From positions 806,001 through 870,000 of the forward strand of contig CAMRHE010000358.1 in assembly GCA_947044405.1 (NCBI GenBank): a DNA stretch of 64,000 nt, in the 5' to 3' direction. Source of the stretch: Leptodactylus fallax. Lineage: Eukaryota > Chordata > Amphibia > Anura > Leptodactylidae. Below are positions 11,331-25,039 of the stretch, one piece after another (position 1 is the stretch's first letter; each line of letters begins with the position of its first letter). The notes under the pieces were generated by a model, which was given only the letters and a program-made list of their open reading frames with translations, searched no databases and was not told the DNA's origin. Made by a program: the position numbers and the translations under genes.

Positions 11331-13040
11331 GCCCCTGCATAAAAGCGCAGTTTATACAGTTTATGGCATATATATTTTATTTATCTAGTTTGCTTCTTGT
11401 AGTTCGGTTTTATTCAGTCCTTGTTTCTGAGCTTTGTAGTCTTGTAGTCTTGCTTAGTTGTCTATTGTATCTGGTTCCTAGTGCTAGTTGTGTTTGCGTT
11501 TTGGGTCAGTATCAAAGAATAAGCCTTACATTTGGGATATATTTAGGGACATCAGTGGTGTCTGACATTAAGATTAATGTTTAGGGATATAGATTTGGAA
11601 AGACTCAGGTATAGTTAGTTAGGGTCAGTTGTCTGTTTATTTGTGCTTATCATCATCTGTCTTCTCCATTACCTGTCACCACCATCATCCATTTGAACCA
11701 TTGTCTGTTACCATTGGTTGTCTATTATTTCTTGTTACTGTCTGTGTCAATATATGCTTCAGATTATTGACACTGAACTGTCCGCTGATACACCATTTAG
11801 CCTACTCTACATTTTTGGGGTTTCTGAGTATAAAGGGAGACTGTTAGTACCTAGGAAAGCGGTTGCTTTAGGTGAAGTCCAGTTGTGCCATCTAGTGTCC
11901 AGGTGGTGTGATTGCATAATACCCTCTCAATCAGCTGAATTAAGGAAATGTATAATGACTTGAAAATACCTTTGGGGCGAAAACCCCAATTAAATTAATT
12001 AAAGCAAAAATTGTGACTTTTTATGCCTTGTATGCCAGTTTTCAAAATAAATTTGGGCCAATGTTTTCTGTGTGGTAGAAGGGACCTAAGGCCCTCTCTC
12101 TTCACCCCTCGTAGAGGTTTATTGTATAGTAAATTACTTCCATATTTATTATTTTAAGACCCTCATATTGAGGGATATCATATTGCATCATATAGTAGAC
12201 ACATAATAACATACTATAGATATAATTGGATATACACTATGCAGATCTGCAAAATAATATTTTATACATAGATATAATCAGTATTGAAAAGTTATATTAA
12301 TTAGTAAATATATTTATGATCTACCATTTATCAACCTGTAGAGTATTTTATCATGTACTTATTCTCCATAATTCTGTGTACTGGTCATGTATTGTACCCT
12401 GTATAATTGTCTAAAGCTGTATTCACAATTCTGCTCAATGCTATCGGAAATTGCTCTGATACTGTGACTGTTAATGAAGGATGAAAACACATTTTATCTA
12501 ATTTTTCTTTTCTATTTTATCAGAATCTACTATTGTACAATATTGTTTATGCTTTCCTAAATACTTTTAGTAACCTTATACAGTTAGAGTGAGATACAGC
12601 CTTACATTGTACAGAATGGCCGCCATGCAGAGTGCAGAGTTCAATATACATACAAACACATCAGCGTATACTGCGTTCTTTATGTTTGTTATTGTGTAAT
12701 TGTCAGCTGTTTATATTACCCATTCTTCTAAACCTGGTCCAAGTTATCAAAATGTCAACAATAGAAGAATTCATATTTACCAAGGGATTTAGCTGAGTAC
12801 TAGAGGGAAGTATATTTAAAGGAAAGAGGCATTCATAGCTTAAGGAAACTGGAAGGTCACAAGCTCAAGGGATATAAAAGGAAATATTACTTAGAACAAC
12901 ATTTGATGATTCCCAGAATAAAAATGTCTATATAAATAGAAGGTCTGCATTCGGGTATATTTATAAAGGATACATTGATAAACATCTCTGTTATGGTGTC
13001 CATGTAACATATATGCTCAGTGTCACATTGAAGAGATTTT
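11331..13040. other. No gene seen
   Basis: AT-rich. A motif ctttggggcgaaaacccc near 11971 forms a small hairpin. No exon can be supported. Confidence 0.4.
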
Positions 13041-13470
13041 CCAACTCTATAAAGTTTCTACAAACTGCGTACAATGGTGTAAAATAACAAAAAAATTAGC
13101 ACCCTACCAGTCTTCTGCCTCTCAGGTGCTCATGCTTCCCTGGACCCCACCAACCTCTATTGTTCCTGCTCCAAGACTGATTTGTCAACATGAAATGTGT
13201 CCATTGAAGTCACTCAATGACTACGGTGTGATATTCCTATCATTGGAATAGGCCATCAATATTAGACTATGAAAGTTGGAATTTCTGCTCACTAGAGCTT
13301 TGTCTTGTCAAGTAAATGGGCCTGAACCTTATTACCAGACACAGCCCCTACTAAAAGTACATTAAAGGTGACCAGATGATCAGTAGCGGTGGCAGATGAT
13401 CAGCAGCGGTGCTTAGAGTTGGATCCCCTCTGATCTAATATTGATACCCAAGTACCCCTGGTATCATATT
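13041..13470. repeat. Probable dispersed repeat, family not assigned
   Basis: Motifs such as ggaataggccatcaatatta resemble the repeats at 54056-54370 and 57150-57545. A local tandem pair (gatcagtagcggtg and gatcagcagcggtg) sits at 13379-13412. Confidence 0.35.
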
Positions 13471-14665
13471 TGTAGGTAGACTACCAGTGAGTGTATATAA
13501 TAAATCATTTACAATACATATCAGAAATTTGTGGTAATACAAAGAAATCATAAATATATGGATAAATAGATTCAATAGATATAGATAAATGTTTTATTCT
13601 GCTTATCTGTACTACGAAATTTCTCTGCTATCTTTTACACTTTTCTATTTAAATCTTGTATTTCATTTAATATTACATTCAGCTTTCCAGTGACATGAAA
13701 ATATATATAAAGTATAAACTCACATGAATATTTTATACTGTACTATTTGACATACTGTCATTAAATTCATCACTGCAGGAGCCGAGCATGTATATACTAA
13801 TGACTGAACTTACTCATCTATTACTGAAACTGTAGGAATTGTGAAATACCCTAATAAATTGTGATCAGCTCTAGAAGCCGAATATACAGTCCCCTTGGGA
13901 AACTAACTATATACTTTGTGCGTTCACATTATCCTGTATAGAAGGTTTATTGCTTCATCTTTTCATACCAGGATGGGCACTATATAAAATCCCAATTGAT
14001 GAAGTGTTGATTCTACTCTGCAGGCTTCTCACTATAAAGCACACAGTATAGACAGAGTTTACAATGGACGTTTTTGTGTGTGTTCTGGTGGTGAAATAGG
14101 AACAAAGGTGATACAGCCTGAGATCAATGAAGTGCATAACGTGGAAAAGAAAATGCAATGATCTAATTTCATAGATAGCAGGCGAGAGACGCTGGTTATT
14201 TTTAGCTGGCCTACATCATCATGCTGCAGAGATTCAGCCCACATACCGATGATTCAATCTGTTTAACACTCTGGATGCTGCGCTTTGCACCTGTCACTGG
14301 ACCAGGATCTGAGCCCAGAGCATCGATTAACTTCCAGGAATCTCAGCGTCAAAGCATTGCCGCTCGAACTTCTTACACTTCCTCTTATTTATTATTGCTC
14401 TGCTGTCATCTCTGGGAATTCATAGTACATAACTGAATCTAGGAAGCAGTAGGGAAGTATCTGATTGTTCTCCAGTCCAGTGATTTTCAGGGCTTTGTAT
14501 CCTATGGAGTGTGCCTTACATGTGTCTCTCAGTGCAGTGGAGTTCAAAGGAAGAGCTGTCAGTATGCAAGCTATCAGTGGACCTCATGTACTGCACATAA
14601 TAAAGGCAGGGTTTACAATGATTGAGTAAAATCCATGATCAGGACCTACAGTCAAGAAAACATGC
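13471..14665. other. No gene seen
   Basis: AT-rich, without an element or exon that I can support. Confidence 0.4.
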
Positions 14666-14679
14666 TCATAGCTATATTT

Positions 14680-15489
14680 CGTAGAAACAACCTCTAAATA
14701 GAAACAATAATTTTGTGTAATGGAAAAACAATAAACTCAAATGAAATATTACACTTAATAAAATATGACTTTTAATATTAACTTGATTAAAACCATAGGT
14801 ATGGTATATAAGTTTAAAAGTCTTAATGGTATATAAGCTACTCGGTGTACTCAACAATACATGCCAAAGGAGAGTACTGGTGTTGGTGGTATTTAGCGGA
14901 TCTCCTATTAATAGCACAATCTGTAGTTTATTTCACCAGTAGGTAATGTTACCCCTAATACACTGGTCATCTATAAAGTTGCTATAGGAGAACCACTAAA
15001 ACATAGAGCGTGTCCACCCTCTCCACAATTGGCTATTGTCACCGCTAAACATGCATAAAGATGAGCTCATGTACTGTCATGTAACCAACCAATGTTGACT
15101 GAACTCTATTCACCTCCACTAAGGGGCATATGTTAATATGGACCCCATATTTGGTTGATGGTCCACAGGTGGTATAAATACAGCCAGTATTAGCCTCAGT
15201 AATAAATCTAGCTAGTCTAGCTAACCTAGAGTGGCACAGATGCGGCCACAATAAACTAGACCTAGCTACCTCTAAATCCTAAGTCCTGATGCTTTTCCAC
15301 TGAAAATTAATGACAGTTTCATCAGAAGGACAAAATATTGCATGACATGTAGCATCTACGGCATTGATATTAGCTGTGAGGCTGCCAAGTATATATGTAG
15401 GAAACCCTGCCCCTACCTCCAGCGTCATGCGGGGGGGAGCGCCTAATCACGAAGCGCCATGTCCTAGTGTAGATTTCATTTGAGTTTAT
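14680..15489 (-). mobile_element. 810 bp insertion with 14 bp flanking direct repeats; probable Penelope-like non-coding end
   Basis: Identical tcatagctatattt occurs at 14666-14679 and 15490-15503, as expected of a target duplication. Inside, ataaactcaaatgaaat (14731-14747) is repeated inverted at 15473-15489. On the minus strand a GC-rich segment (15415-15465) is followed by a ctgatgaaactgtc motif that resembles the non-coding ends of amphibian Penelope-like elements. That identification rests on general resemblance only; a SINE-like retroposon is the alternative. Confidence 0.5.
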
Positions 15490-15503
15490 TCATAGCTATA
15501 TTT

Positions 15504-17400
15504 GGATTTACAGTACATTGCAATATGCTGTAACCTCTCTAAATGCAACCTCTTATCTAAATCAGATTACCTATGACAGATTTTCTGTTCCACAAAATAT
15601 AATGCATATCGGCTGTCCACCTGGAAGACCCATTTTCAATGTAGTTTTAGATGATGTCTCAAAAAGGTTTCATCATATTTTGTCACGCAGAATCCGTGAT
15701 CAGAATATACAGTATTTGCATTCCTGGCTGGGCGCTTTTCAGGTGCATATGCTAAACATACACATTAAACACAATGTATGGGCAGTATATACTAAGCTCT
15801 TAAGCTTCCCCTTGGGGTGGAAATTGTATCATATAACAATATATCTATGTCCAGTAATAATCAGAATAGAATTCTGGACCTGTTTATCTTGAAACTGACG
15901 ATCAAGGGTGGAGTTCAGTTTCTGACTATTCACATTCATTTATTGGAGAGACTTTCCTGTTACCGAAAAGCTGTAGTCTCTTTTATAGTGAAGTTACAGT
16001 GTCCTTTGATAAAAGTTTATTATAGGAAGTAGCAAGTGTTGCAGTGTCAGGATAATCTAGGCTTGAGTTAAAAAGGTCAGTAACATTAGAAAGGCAACAT
16101 AGTCATTATATGAATGGATCTCTCTTGGCAGGACCAGTCCAATAATATGATATAAACTGCATACTTGAAACACTTTTTGCAATGTTGTGTTGTACTAACT
16201 TCCTGACAGATACAGTCCTCTGCCATCCTTGGCCAGCCATGTTAGGTGTCATGCTTCTCTGCTTTGCTGTGAAGACTTTTTCAATGCCAGTGTATTAGAG
16301 GTTGGCACTGTAAAAGTTGACACCTGTTATATGCCTACCACGCAGTACTGAAAAAGTGTTATGAAGTCCATACCTGTAATTCTTTCCGCATGATTTGTAT
16401 TTGAGTTCTCATGCTTTACTTTTGACATCTGTACAGCATCTATAGCCATACTGTGGACCATTAACTAGGTATTTTACAGAGATGAGATTGGTGATGTCAA
16501 CCTATTGTAATGTTTTTGTCTTTAAAGGGCACATTGAAGCAAAGCACAATGAGGCACACTAGCTAATCTATACAGGGAAGTCATTGATACTGAAACGCAT
16601 CATATGGATCAGCTGCTGTTGCTGTGTAAATAATGGAGGGGGTATCTTCTAGAAAATGAATAGTTAGAAGTTTTCTTTCTTGGACACACTATTTAGTTTG
16701 ATAAGACTTTTGTCAAAAGGTAAATACTATAAAGACAGAGGTAAAGTTGGTCCCATTGCCTCTTCCATCTTGACATTGTGAGTATACCTAGAATGATTAA
16801 ATATCGAAAAAAAATATAGACCCCCATAAATGGCAGGTTGAATATTATATCAATTTCCAATTACCTATTGGCAAGTAACCCAATCCATCCATGTTAAATT
16901 TATCTAAAACTATAAAACTTGACTTTTGTTATCCTCAAACAATTAGAAAGAGAAGGAAAAGAAGGCAATTACAAATACTAATAGTGTATCTCCTCCTGTG
17001 AACAATGTGCATAACTTCACACTGAGGTAACTAAATGAGAAAGAGACTCCTAGTGTCATATGGCTCACACATAGTCAATGCAAAGTCTGCCGTACTTCCA
17101 AAAACCATGAGAGCAACTTAGCAGGAGAGACAAAGCTGATTTAAAAAAAATGGGTAACCCCCCATCATGTTTCACCTAATACAAGGCATCCTCAGAGGTG
17201 AAAAAGGGGTATAAAAATAGCAACAAACAGAGGCACTACTCTGCTATAATCCTGGCAAAGAAAATGTATTCTCCAATATGCAGAGAAGACAGATGTTCAC
17301 CAGATATACTATTTATATAGTATGTATAAGTATATCCAGCTATGCCAAAAGAGGGTCCAGGAAGCACTACTCGTCGTAGGAGAAAAAAAAACAGGATTTT
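15504..17400. other. No gene seen
   Basis: A 124-codon open frame (15518-15892, plus) has no recognisable domain and no clear splice context. The rest is AT-rich without a supportable feature. Confidence 0.4.
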
Positions 17401-18029
17401 ATCTAAATATACAGTATATATATATATATCTATATATATATATATAGATATATATAGATATATATATATCTATATATATACACACACAAAAGCACACTAA
17501 CATAAGCTCAGATAAGACATGCATTTACTAAAAAAGTTTATTTATTTATTTATTAATAATATATACCTTCCGTATCATCTGCTCTTTTGGGTTTTGTATT
17601 GATTTTATACAGTGTTAATTAATTAAGTTATAATTAATAATGAATGATTGTGATTTATTTATTTTTATATTTTTATCAGATATGTCTTTTTAATCTAGAG
17701 TTTAAAATCATATATATTGAATAATAATATTTGCATGGTACCGAGGAGGTGTTAATGATTTATTACTGTGTTGTCTGTGCAAACTCCACCCTTTCATTTT
17801 ATTAATTGAAGTTCCTTTATATTCTATTTGTTCAGTGCCAGTTCACACAGGGTTGAAAAAGTAAGCATTTTTGACTTCTGAAATGTGTCTCCAGTGGCCC
17901 TGTTACTTTTATTTGACCTGCAGCTTTTATTTGAACTAATGTCAGTTTACTTTTCTATGTATTTTGTAAATAAATATATATTTTTTTCCTAAGAAGAGTA
18001 TCCCTTCCTGGACCCTCTTCACGCATATA
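17349..18029. repeat. Possible inverted-repeat element around an AT tract
   Basis: gaagagggtccaggaag-like sequence at about 17350-17365 is inverted at about 18011-18027 (cttcctggaccctcttc). Between them lie a (TA)n tract and AT-rich DNA. The arms are short, so an element is only suggested. Confidence 0.3.
17409..17483. repeat. (TA)n-rich microsatellite
   Basis: Alternating TA with interspersed C and G (tatatatctatatata, tatatagatata) over about 75 bases, itself palindromic. Confidence 0.85.
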
Positions 18030-20980
18030 TTTTTATTGGTGCTTCTAATGCTCCATTATGACGTTACAATGCCCCATTTAATCATTGTGATAAGTTTTGT
18101 CAGGAGGATGCTATGTCGGGAGGGTGCTGTTCCTTGCAGAGACCACATTTTCAGGTGTCTGGAGACAACGGCCATTCCCGGGAAAAAAATGGAAATGAGT
18201 TCTCCACCAGCATTGCCTTTTGGAAGGTATCCCTCTATAAGCGCATGTACGACTAACAAAGAAGTTCTTGGAGTATGAGCCAGCCCAGTAAATCTCTTCC
18301 AAAAGACATCCGAGTTGTTACAGTGCAGGGCAGGGTACTAGTTGGCTAGGTGAGAGGTTACTGACATAATTTTAGTTTTTATTTATAGTCTATGTAGGAT
18401 GACATGTTTAAGCTTATATTGTGAAAAGAGATTATGACACAATTGAGTCAAAACCAGGTGCAGTATATACAGAACTTGGTAAATAAAAATACTAAGAAAT
18501 TTCCCAGAAAGCAAATTTCTAGAGTTGCTCCAGAGCCATAAACATTGATTGTCACATTTAATCTCATGTTTAATTACATCACCTTCATCCATCACCTCCA
18601 TGGAGCTATGGATCATAAAACATTCCAAGCTCGGCTCTTCTGAGCAGCAACAAATATCTCCTCTGTCAAAATATGACCTGGGGCCATATTAATCACCAGA
18701 TACTGTACATATGTGTGGTACAAGTACATCCCAGGAATAACAATAGAAATGTTATATTTTATTTTCTTAAGAAGAATTCCCCTACTCATCATCCTTTTAC
18801 ATGTTTGCTATGATACATTTTGGCCACTTTGTGGACATCCTTGGAAACTTTGATTTTAGTGTGAAAACTCGAAGGAGTGTTCCTATCAGAAGTGACGGCA
18901 TATTACCAGGATATAGATATGTCGTCTCTTCATGATCAGTGGATGTCCATCCACTGGCGTTTGCCTGTTTAAGCAGAAGCCAATGTTGTATTGCCAATGG
19001 CAGTCAGACGCCATGTTTCTTCTGTTCTTGCCAGAGTTGAATATGAAAGAAAGAATAACATTGGTTCCTATGAAAAACATTTTTTTAGAACACATTTATG
19101 TATTAGGAGCTTTGTGTCCTTTGTTTAAACATGATCTAATTCACAACTTGTTGTCAGTGACTCAAAATAAACTTGGTAACATCTGGCGGCCAAAACTGGT
19201 AGAATACCTTGTGACTACCCAAAATAGTCTATTCATAGAGATGCACAGGCTTCATGCTTCTAAGAGAGACAATCACCAACATATGCACCCAATGGAACAT
19301 CATATGACAGCACATGGCTTTTCTGCAGATCTATAAAGTCATGTGGACACCCGTGTGCTTGTATTATCGATGGGACATCTGGACCTCCACAGTTTATCAG
19401 AACCAAAGTTAGTTACAGATTTGCTGAAATGTCATCAATAATGTATTTAAGGTAGTTCCACAAAGTGATTTTTCCGTTTTTGTGACAGTTTTTGATTAAG
19501 TTTTTTGACCAAATCTAGAAGTAGATCCAGCAGGAAGAACTATATAGTAAATCCTTTCCTTTATATTTCCCTTTCCTTTTGAACCATGTCTGGCTTTGGC
19601 TCAAACAACATCATCAAAAACTACCATAAGGACTGCAGTTTTTTTTTTTTTTGTTTAAACAAAATCTGTTTGTGAAATTTCCATAATAGGGAAATTTCAC
19701 ATGGTCGATTCCCAGATATGGGTATTAGGCATGTGGTTCTACAGTCCTTTGAAGACTTATTTTGCCTGTTTTTGACTATCTGTAGTTTTATAAACACTGT
19801 ACATCTGGGTATAAAGTGACTTAATGTTCTAGCAGATGTGTTACTTGTAAGCTCAGCACTGGCTCGATGTGTAAGTGAATGTGCTGCCAGACTACAATTA
19901 AGATCCAAATGTCTTAGAAAATGAAAGTCTATGTGTGAGAACTTTAATTGCTATTTCCTTCCACTACTCTTTATTTTTCAGGTTAACACTATAAATGTTC
20001 TGTGCGAAATCTATTTAATGAAGAAAAATGTATACAGGGTAATATTGGCTACAAATCAACCAAAAATATAGTATAGCTTCTAAAACCAAGTGCTGTTAGT
20101 CTACATGAGGTCTCATGCATATGACTGTGTCATGGCCTCATTTAGTACAAAGCCTTAATAGGACACCCATAGAGGTACACAGGACTTTACTGTACCTCCT
20201 TATGACTCCAATGATACAGAAAGTGGGTTTTTCAGTAATGGCTTATTCACATGACAGCGGAATATGGTCATGTCACAGTTGTTTTGACAACACCTTGAAT
20301 TGACATTGCTGTTTTTTTGCAGCCTGTTTTTTACAGCCATCAAAATAACTGACATGTACAATCAATGTCTGTGAAAACGCACATAGATAGTGGCTTGTGA
20401 AAAGACTCATTGAAAATCATGGGTTCTATATTCTGACAGCAGTGCTATTTTCACAGGCATGGCAGTTAATAGTGGCCATGAGATGACCTAAGAATAGTCT
20501 GTAAATTAATAATTCCAGGACAACCCCGTTAAAGTGTCCAGAGACTGGAGAACCACTCAGATTCAGAAATTGTTCCTTCTGAGAGGAGAGTCTTATTGCT
20601 CTCAGTACCAGAAACAAAACACCAGTCTTGCAGTTGTGATACTTTTTGATGGCTACCTGAAATAATCGATGGCTTTCAAGACTTCTAAGGACTCGTAATT
20701 AGGCATGGTATAAGACAGTGAGGCAAATAAACTAATAAATATGCATCACAATTCTGGGGTAATTTGTGTCATTGAAAAGGTGTACATGCTTTACACATCA
20801 TCTTCTATATGTTTCAGACACTTTCAAACTGTTTTTACACCTTGTATGACATGTGGCCAGGGCTTTCTGAAAAAGGAATGTGGCTTAATATGCTAAACTG
20901 TGAGCCAGAAAGTACCCCAAAATTTCAGAAGTTTGCCAAAAAATGAGCCATCGCATCTATTTTTGGTGTCACAATTTTGT
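18030..20980. other. No gene seen
   Basis: Open frames at 18036-18302 and 18932-19336 lack domains or splice signals that I can defend. A T13 run lies at about 19640. Confidence 0.35.
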
Positions 20981-20989
20981 CATAATATA

Positions 20990-21923
<934 letters not shown>

Positions 21924-21925
21924 TA

Positions 21926-22369
21926 TGTCAACAAATAAGTGGTGTAAAGGTAAAGCTAGACCATTTTAGAATTGGCAGATTTTCAAATAGCAGTAGACAC
22001 TTTGGAAAATCTGATGCAATTTAAGACTGTCTAGTCTCACATTGCACTGTGTCTAAAAGTACTAATTTATGTTCCCCGCTATCTAAACAAACAACATGAA
22101 TATGTAAAAGAACAGAGAAGAGGCATAATAAATAAATAAATAACAGATGGTCATCATTTTGCAGGATACAATGCAAGAAAAAATTCTTGCTGTGGATTGT
22201 AGATTATTAGCAGAAATACCTGTGTTATTTTTTACTATGTGTTTATTAAAGTTTTAGACATAGACGAATTGTAACCAGAATCAATATAATCTGAGCAAAA
22301 AACCAATATAAATGACATCCATATTGCTTTAGTTTAAGATTTGAACAATAAACATCTTAATTAAAGAGC
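21926..22369. other. No gene seen
   Basis: AT-rich sequence with a short (TAAA)n tract near 22127. Confidence 0.4.
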
Positions 22370-22377
22370 AAAGGAAG

Positions 22378-22480
22378 CCTGAGGGGGAAGAGCATGGAGG
22401 AGGAGGGTAGAGCAAGGAGGAGGGGGAAGAGCACAGAGGAGGGGGGAAGAGCATGGAGGACGGGGGGGGGGGGGGGGGAA
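22378..22480 (+). repeat. Purine-rich minisatellite ending in a G18 run
   Basis: About four units of the type gagggggaagagcatggagg, ending in an unbroken run of G at about 22461-22478. Prone to slippage and to assembly error. Confidence 0.8.
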
Positions 22481-22759
22481 GGCTGAAAGGAAAAAGAATT
22501 ACACCATAAAGATCTCAGCCACAATTGTAAATCAGAGTTAGATTATTAAGCCATATGGGAGTAGTCCCACCATGTTTGGCACACCTTTAAAAAATAGATC
22601 CTCTTGAAATATGTGTTTTAGAGAAGCTGACTTCTAGGTATCCTGGTGGATCCCGATTTCATCATCAGTTGAAGTCCTGTAGAATGGTAGCCTAGATATA
22701 AAAATGCTCATTCCTATCTGATGGGCTGGAACAATGTGATTATATCTGATGAACAGGCT

Positions 22760-23655
22760 GGAGACAATGTAGTCACATCAGAGAGATGAAGACTGATCAA
22801 TATGTTTTCAGTGAATTTTTCCAGTGTTGTCCAGAGAGTTTATTCTGTATGGGAATAATTTAGTGTGGAATTTGGTGGGTGGCTATGGTGGGATGAAATT
22901 CATCGAATCTTTACTGAAGTTGTATTAGTTGTTGTTTAGAGTCAATCCAAATGATTTGGATATCTTGTATATAAATGAAGTAGGCCAAGGGTTTGATGCC
23001 AGTAAGCCACTTTCCAGTTGTGGTACACAGTAGATATATTTTTTCTTTCCAATATAGAAATAGTTCTGTGTAATGATGAATTTAGAAGGTGTGTCATAGA
23101 CTCTAAAACAGAACTATTAGCCTCAAGACACAACCAACAAGCGTTAAAGAGGACCTTTCACCAAGTACAAAATACTAAATAATTTGATTCTTCCCGTTCC
23201 CTTGAACAAGTTGGTGTTTGTCAATCTATCCCTCAACCCATTCAAATGATATGGCCCCTGAAAGGTTATATGTGAACTAGCTCTGATTCTCCATTTAGAG
23301 AAATACACATAGAAATACATAAGGTTCCTGCCCACTTGGAGAATCAGAGCTATTTTACATATAATCTACCAGTGGCCATATCTTTAGTATTAAGTATTTT
23401 TTACTTGGTGACAGATCCTTTTTAAGTCCATCCTTTTCTGGGATGTTGGAATACAAATTTACCGCATCTATTGTGGATAGCATGGCACCATTGGGAAGGT
23501 GGTATAAGGTTGATAGTTTCTTCAATAGGTCATACTGGCCTGGAGATAGCTTCTGAGAGAAATACAGTGGTGACTTTCTACTGCCTTGTACTATAGTTTC
23601 TACCATCTGCAGAAGATCTGATATGTTATCCATCCTTTGGTTACTGTTCAAGTCA
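22760..23655 (-). pseudogene. Penelope-like element reverse transcriptase fragment, split by a MITE
   Basis: Penelope-like elements encode an RT distinct from LINE and LTR enzymes. On the minus strand, 23650-23430 reads QKLSPGQYDLLKKLSTLYHL then LSTIDAVNLYSNIPEKDGL, matching the RT motif usually seen as LDVxSLYTxIPxxxGL. After the 23144-23425 insertion it resumes with CLEANSSVLESMTHLLNSS; further on, FIYIQDIQIIWIDSKQQL replaces the catalytic Y(I/A)DD with YIQD, and stops follow. Frameshifts and the lost aspartate make it inactive. The GIY-YIG end is not visible here; a different Penelope fragment with that end lies at 30880-31450. Confidence 0.7.
23144..23425. mobile_element. Foldback piggyBac-like MITE, copy B
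   Basis: Left TTAAAGAGGACCTTTCACC; right, on the minus strand, TTAAAAAGGATCTGTCACC. The arms share ACCAAGTA(C/A)AAAATACT(A/T)AAT. The interior differs from copy A although the first 17 bases agree. Deleting it with one TTAA rejoins the Penelope frame. Confidence 0.75.
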
Positions 23656-23944
23656 AATTTATTGTGTTCCTGTTTCTGTTACTACAGTTTAGTTTACTGC
23701 TAACAAGCTGGGGGCCTCAGTCTAGACCTTGCTGTAGTGCCCATTAATTCCACTGACACATGTCTTTTTTATGTAGTGAGTTCTGAACCTTGTAATGCAT
23801 GCACAGGGGATGACAATGTCACTATACAGGCACCATGCAGTGACAGCCTCACAATTTATTTTCTCCTGCTGTATGAAATCCTCAAGTACAGTTTACCTGA
23901 TATATTTAGCTATCGGTGGTCTACCAGTACATGCATGTTGTCCC

Positions 23945-24279
23945 AGTCCATAGATATAAAGTAAAATAAAGAGATAGATAAAATAAAGATAAAATAAACA
24001 GATAATAGTCATGAGATAAAGATATATGGAGAAAATATATAGAGATATATAGAAGAAACACATGAGTGAGGCTAAGGTCACGTCTGCGTCAGAGTCCACC
24101 GCAGATTCCGCCAAAAATCAGCAGAGAGAAAAGTTCTGCATGGACATGGGGTCCGCAGGTGTCTGCGGGTAACTGCTGTTTTAGCGGACGGATTCTCCAT
24201 CATTCGGGTCCCTTGGTGAACCCAAATGATGGAGATCCCAGTGTAAGAGTGAACCTAGCCTCAGAGAAAAGAGAGAGCG

Positions 24280-24317
<38 letters not shown>

Positions 24318-24460
24318 GCATAAGAGAGTGAAGAGATAGATAAACAGATAGGTATGAGATATTGAAGCAAGATAGATAAAATGTATGAGATACATATGTA
24401 TAGTCAAGATAGATGGACATATAGCTAGATAGATAGACAGACCATAATAAGGATATATCA
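23945..24460 (+). repeat. GATA-rich simple repeat region, split by a MITE
   Basis: Degenerate gata/gataaa repeats lie at 23950-24060 and again at 24275-24445, with about ten perfect GATA units at 24279-24317. A hAT-like MITE occupies the middle. Minus-strand frames give repetitive (IYLS)n-like peptides and are not genes. Confidence 0.8.
24068..24262. mobile_element. hAT-like MITE
   Basis: Ends GAGGCTAAGGTCACGTC and, on the minus strand, GAGGCTAGGTTCACTC. The centre has ggattctccatcattcgggt paired with acccaaatgatggagatccc. About 195 bp, no coding capacity. Confidence 0.65.
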
Positions 24461-24461
24461 A

Positions 24462-25030
24462 ATTAAAGTTGATTTAGAAAGACTCATACCTCTCTTATTT
24501 GGAAATTATGTGTGTTTTAGCATGAAGAATGGATCATGGGTTGCTTGCCTCCTCTCAGTACAAATGTTCTCTTCCTCTAGAATTATTCACTGTCAGGGAC
24601 TAATCCTTTAATTATACAATATTACAATTATGTTCTTTATGCCACACTTTAACTTCTGCCATTTGTAATAGTTTTGTATGGCGCGGCAATGTAATTAGAT
24701 ACCTGCAGGAATAACAGTGATCATTCCACTTGAACTAATGATCGGCTGGCTCTATTGTGCTCTTATATATTTATATCACAAGCACAGCAAGATGAGTTTG
24801 AGAAAGGAAGACAAATGTAAAGTATTTTCAAGTGGAAAACGCTACAAAAACAGATGTTTTCACTTGTTTTGTGGATTTTGCTACTAATTAAATAATTACA
24901 AAACTTGCTTGAGAAGATTTGATTATCCTACGTGCTGTCAAGACAAACAAAAACCATTACACACAGAGAAACCCCTTCTTTTTGCTTTTTGTAGCATGTA
25001 TTACATGATAGAATTTTTGTAAGGGGTTGT
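24462..25030. other. No gene seen
   Basis: AT-rich with no supportable feature. Confidence 0.4.
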
Positions 25031-25039
25031 CTCCCCCAG

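Noticed and set aside
15518..15892. 124-codon plus-strand open frame
   Set aside because: No domain, no splice context and ordinary AT-rich composition; likely chance.
18932..19336. 134-codon plus-strand open frame
   Set aside because: No family resemblance or splice signals found; recorded only as unsupported.
24181..24461. Minus-strand frames rich in I, Y, L and S
   Set aside because: Translation of a GATA microsatellite.
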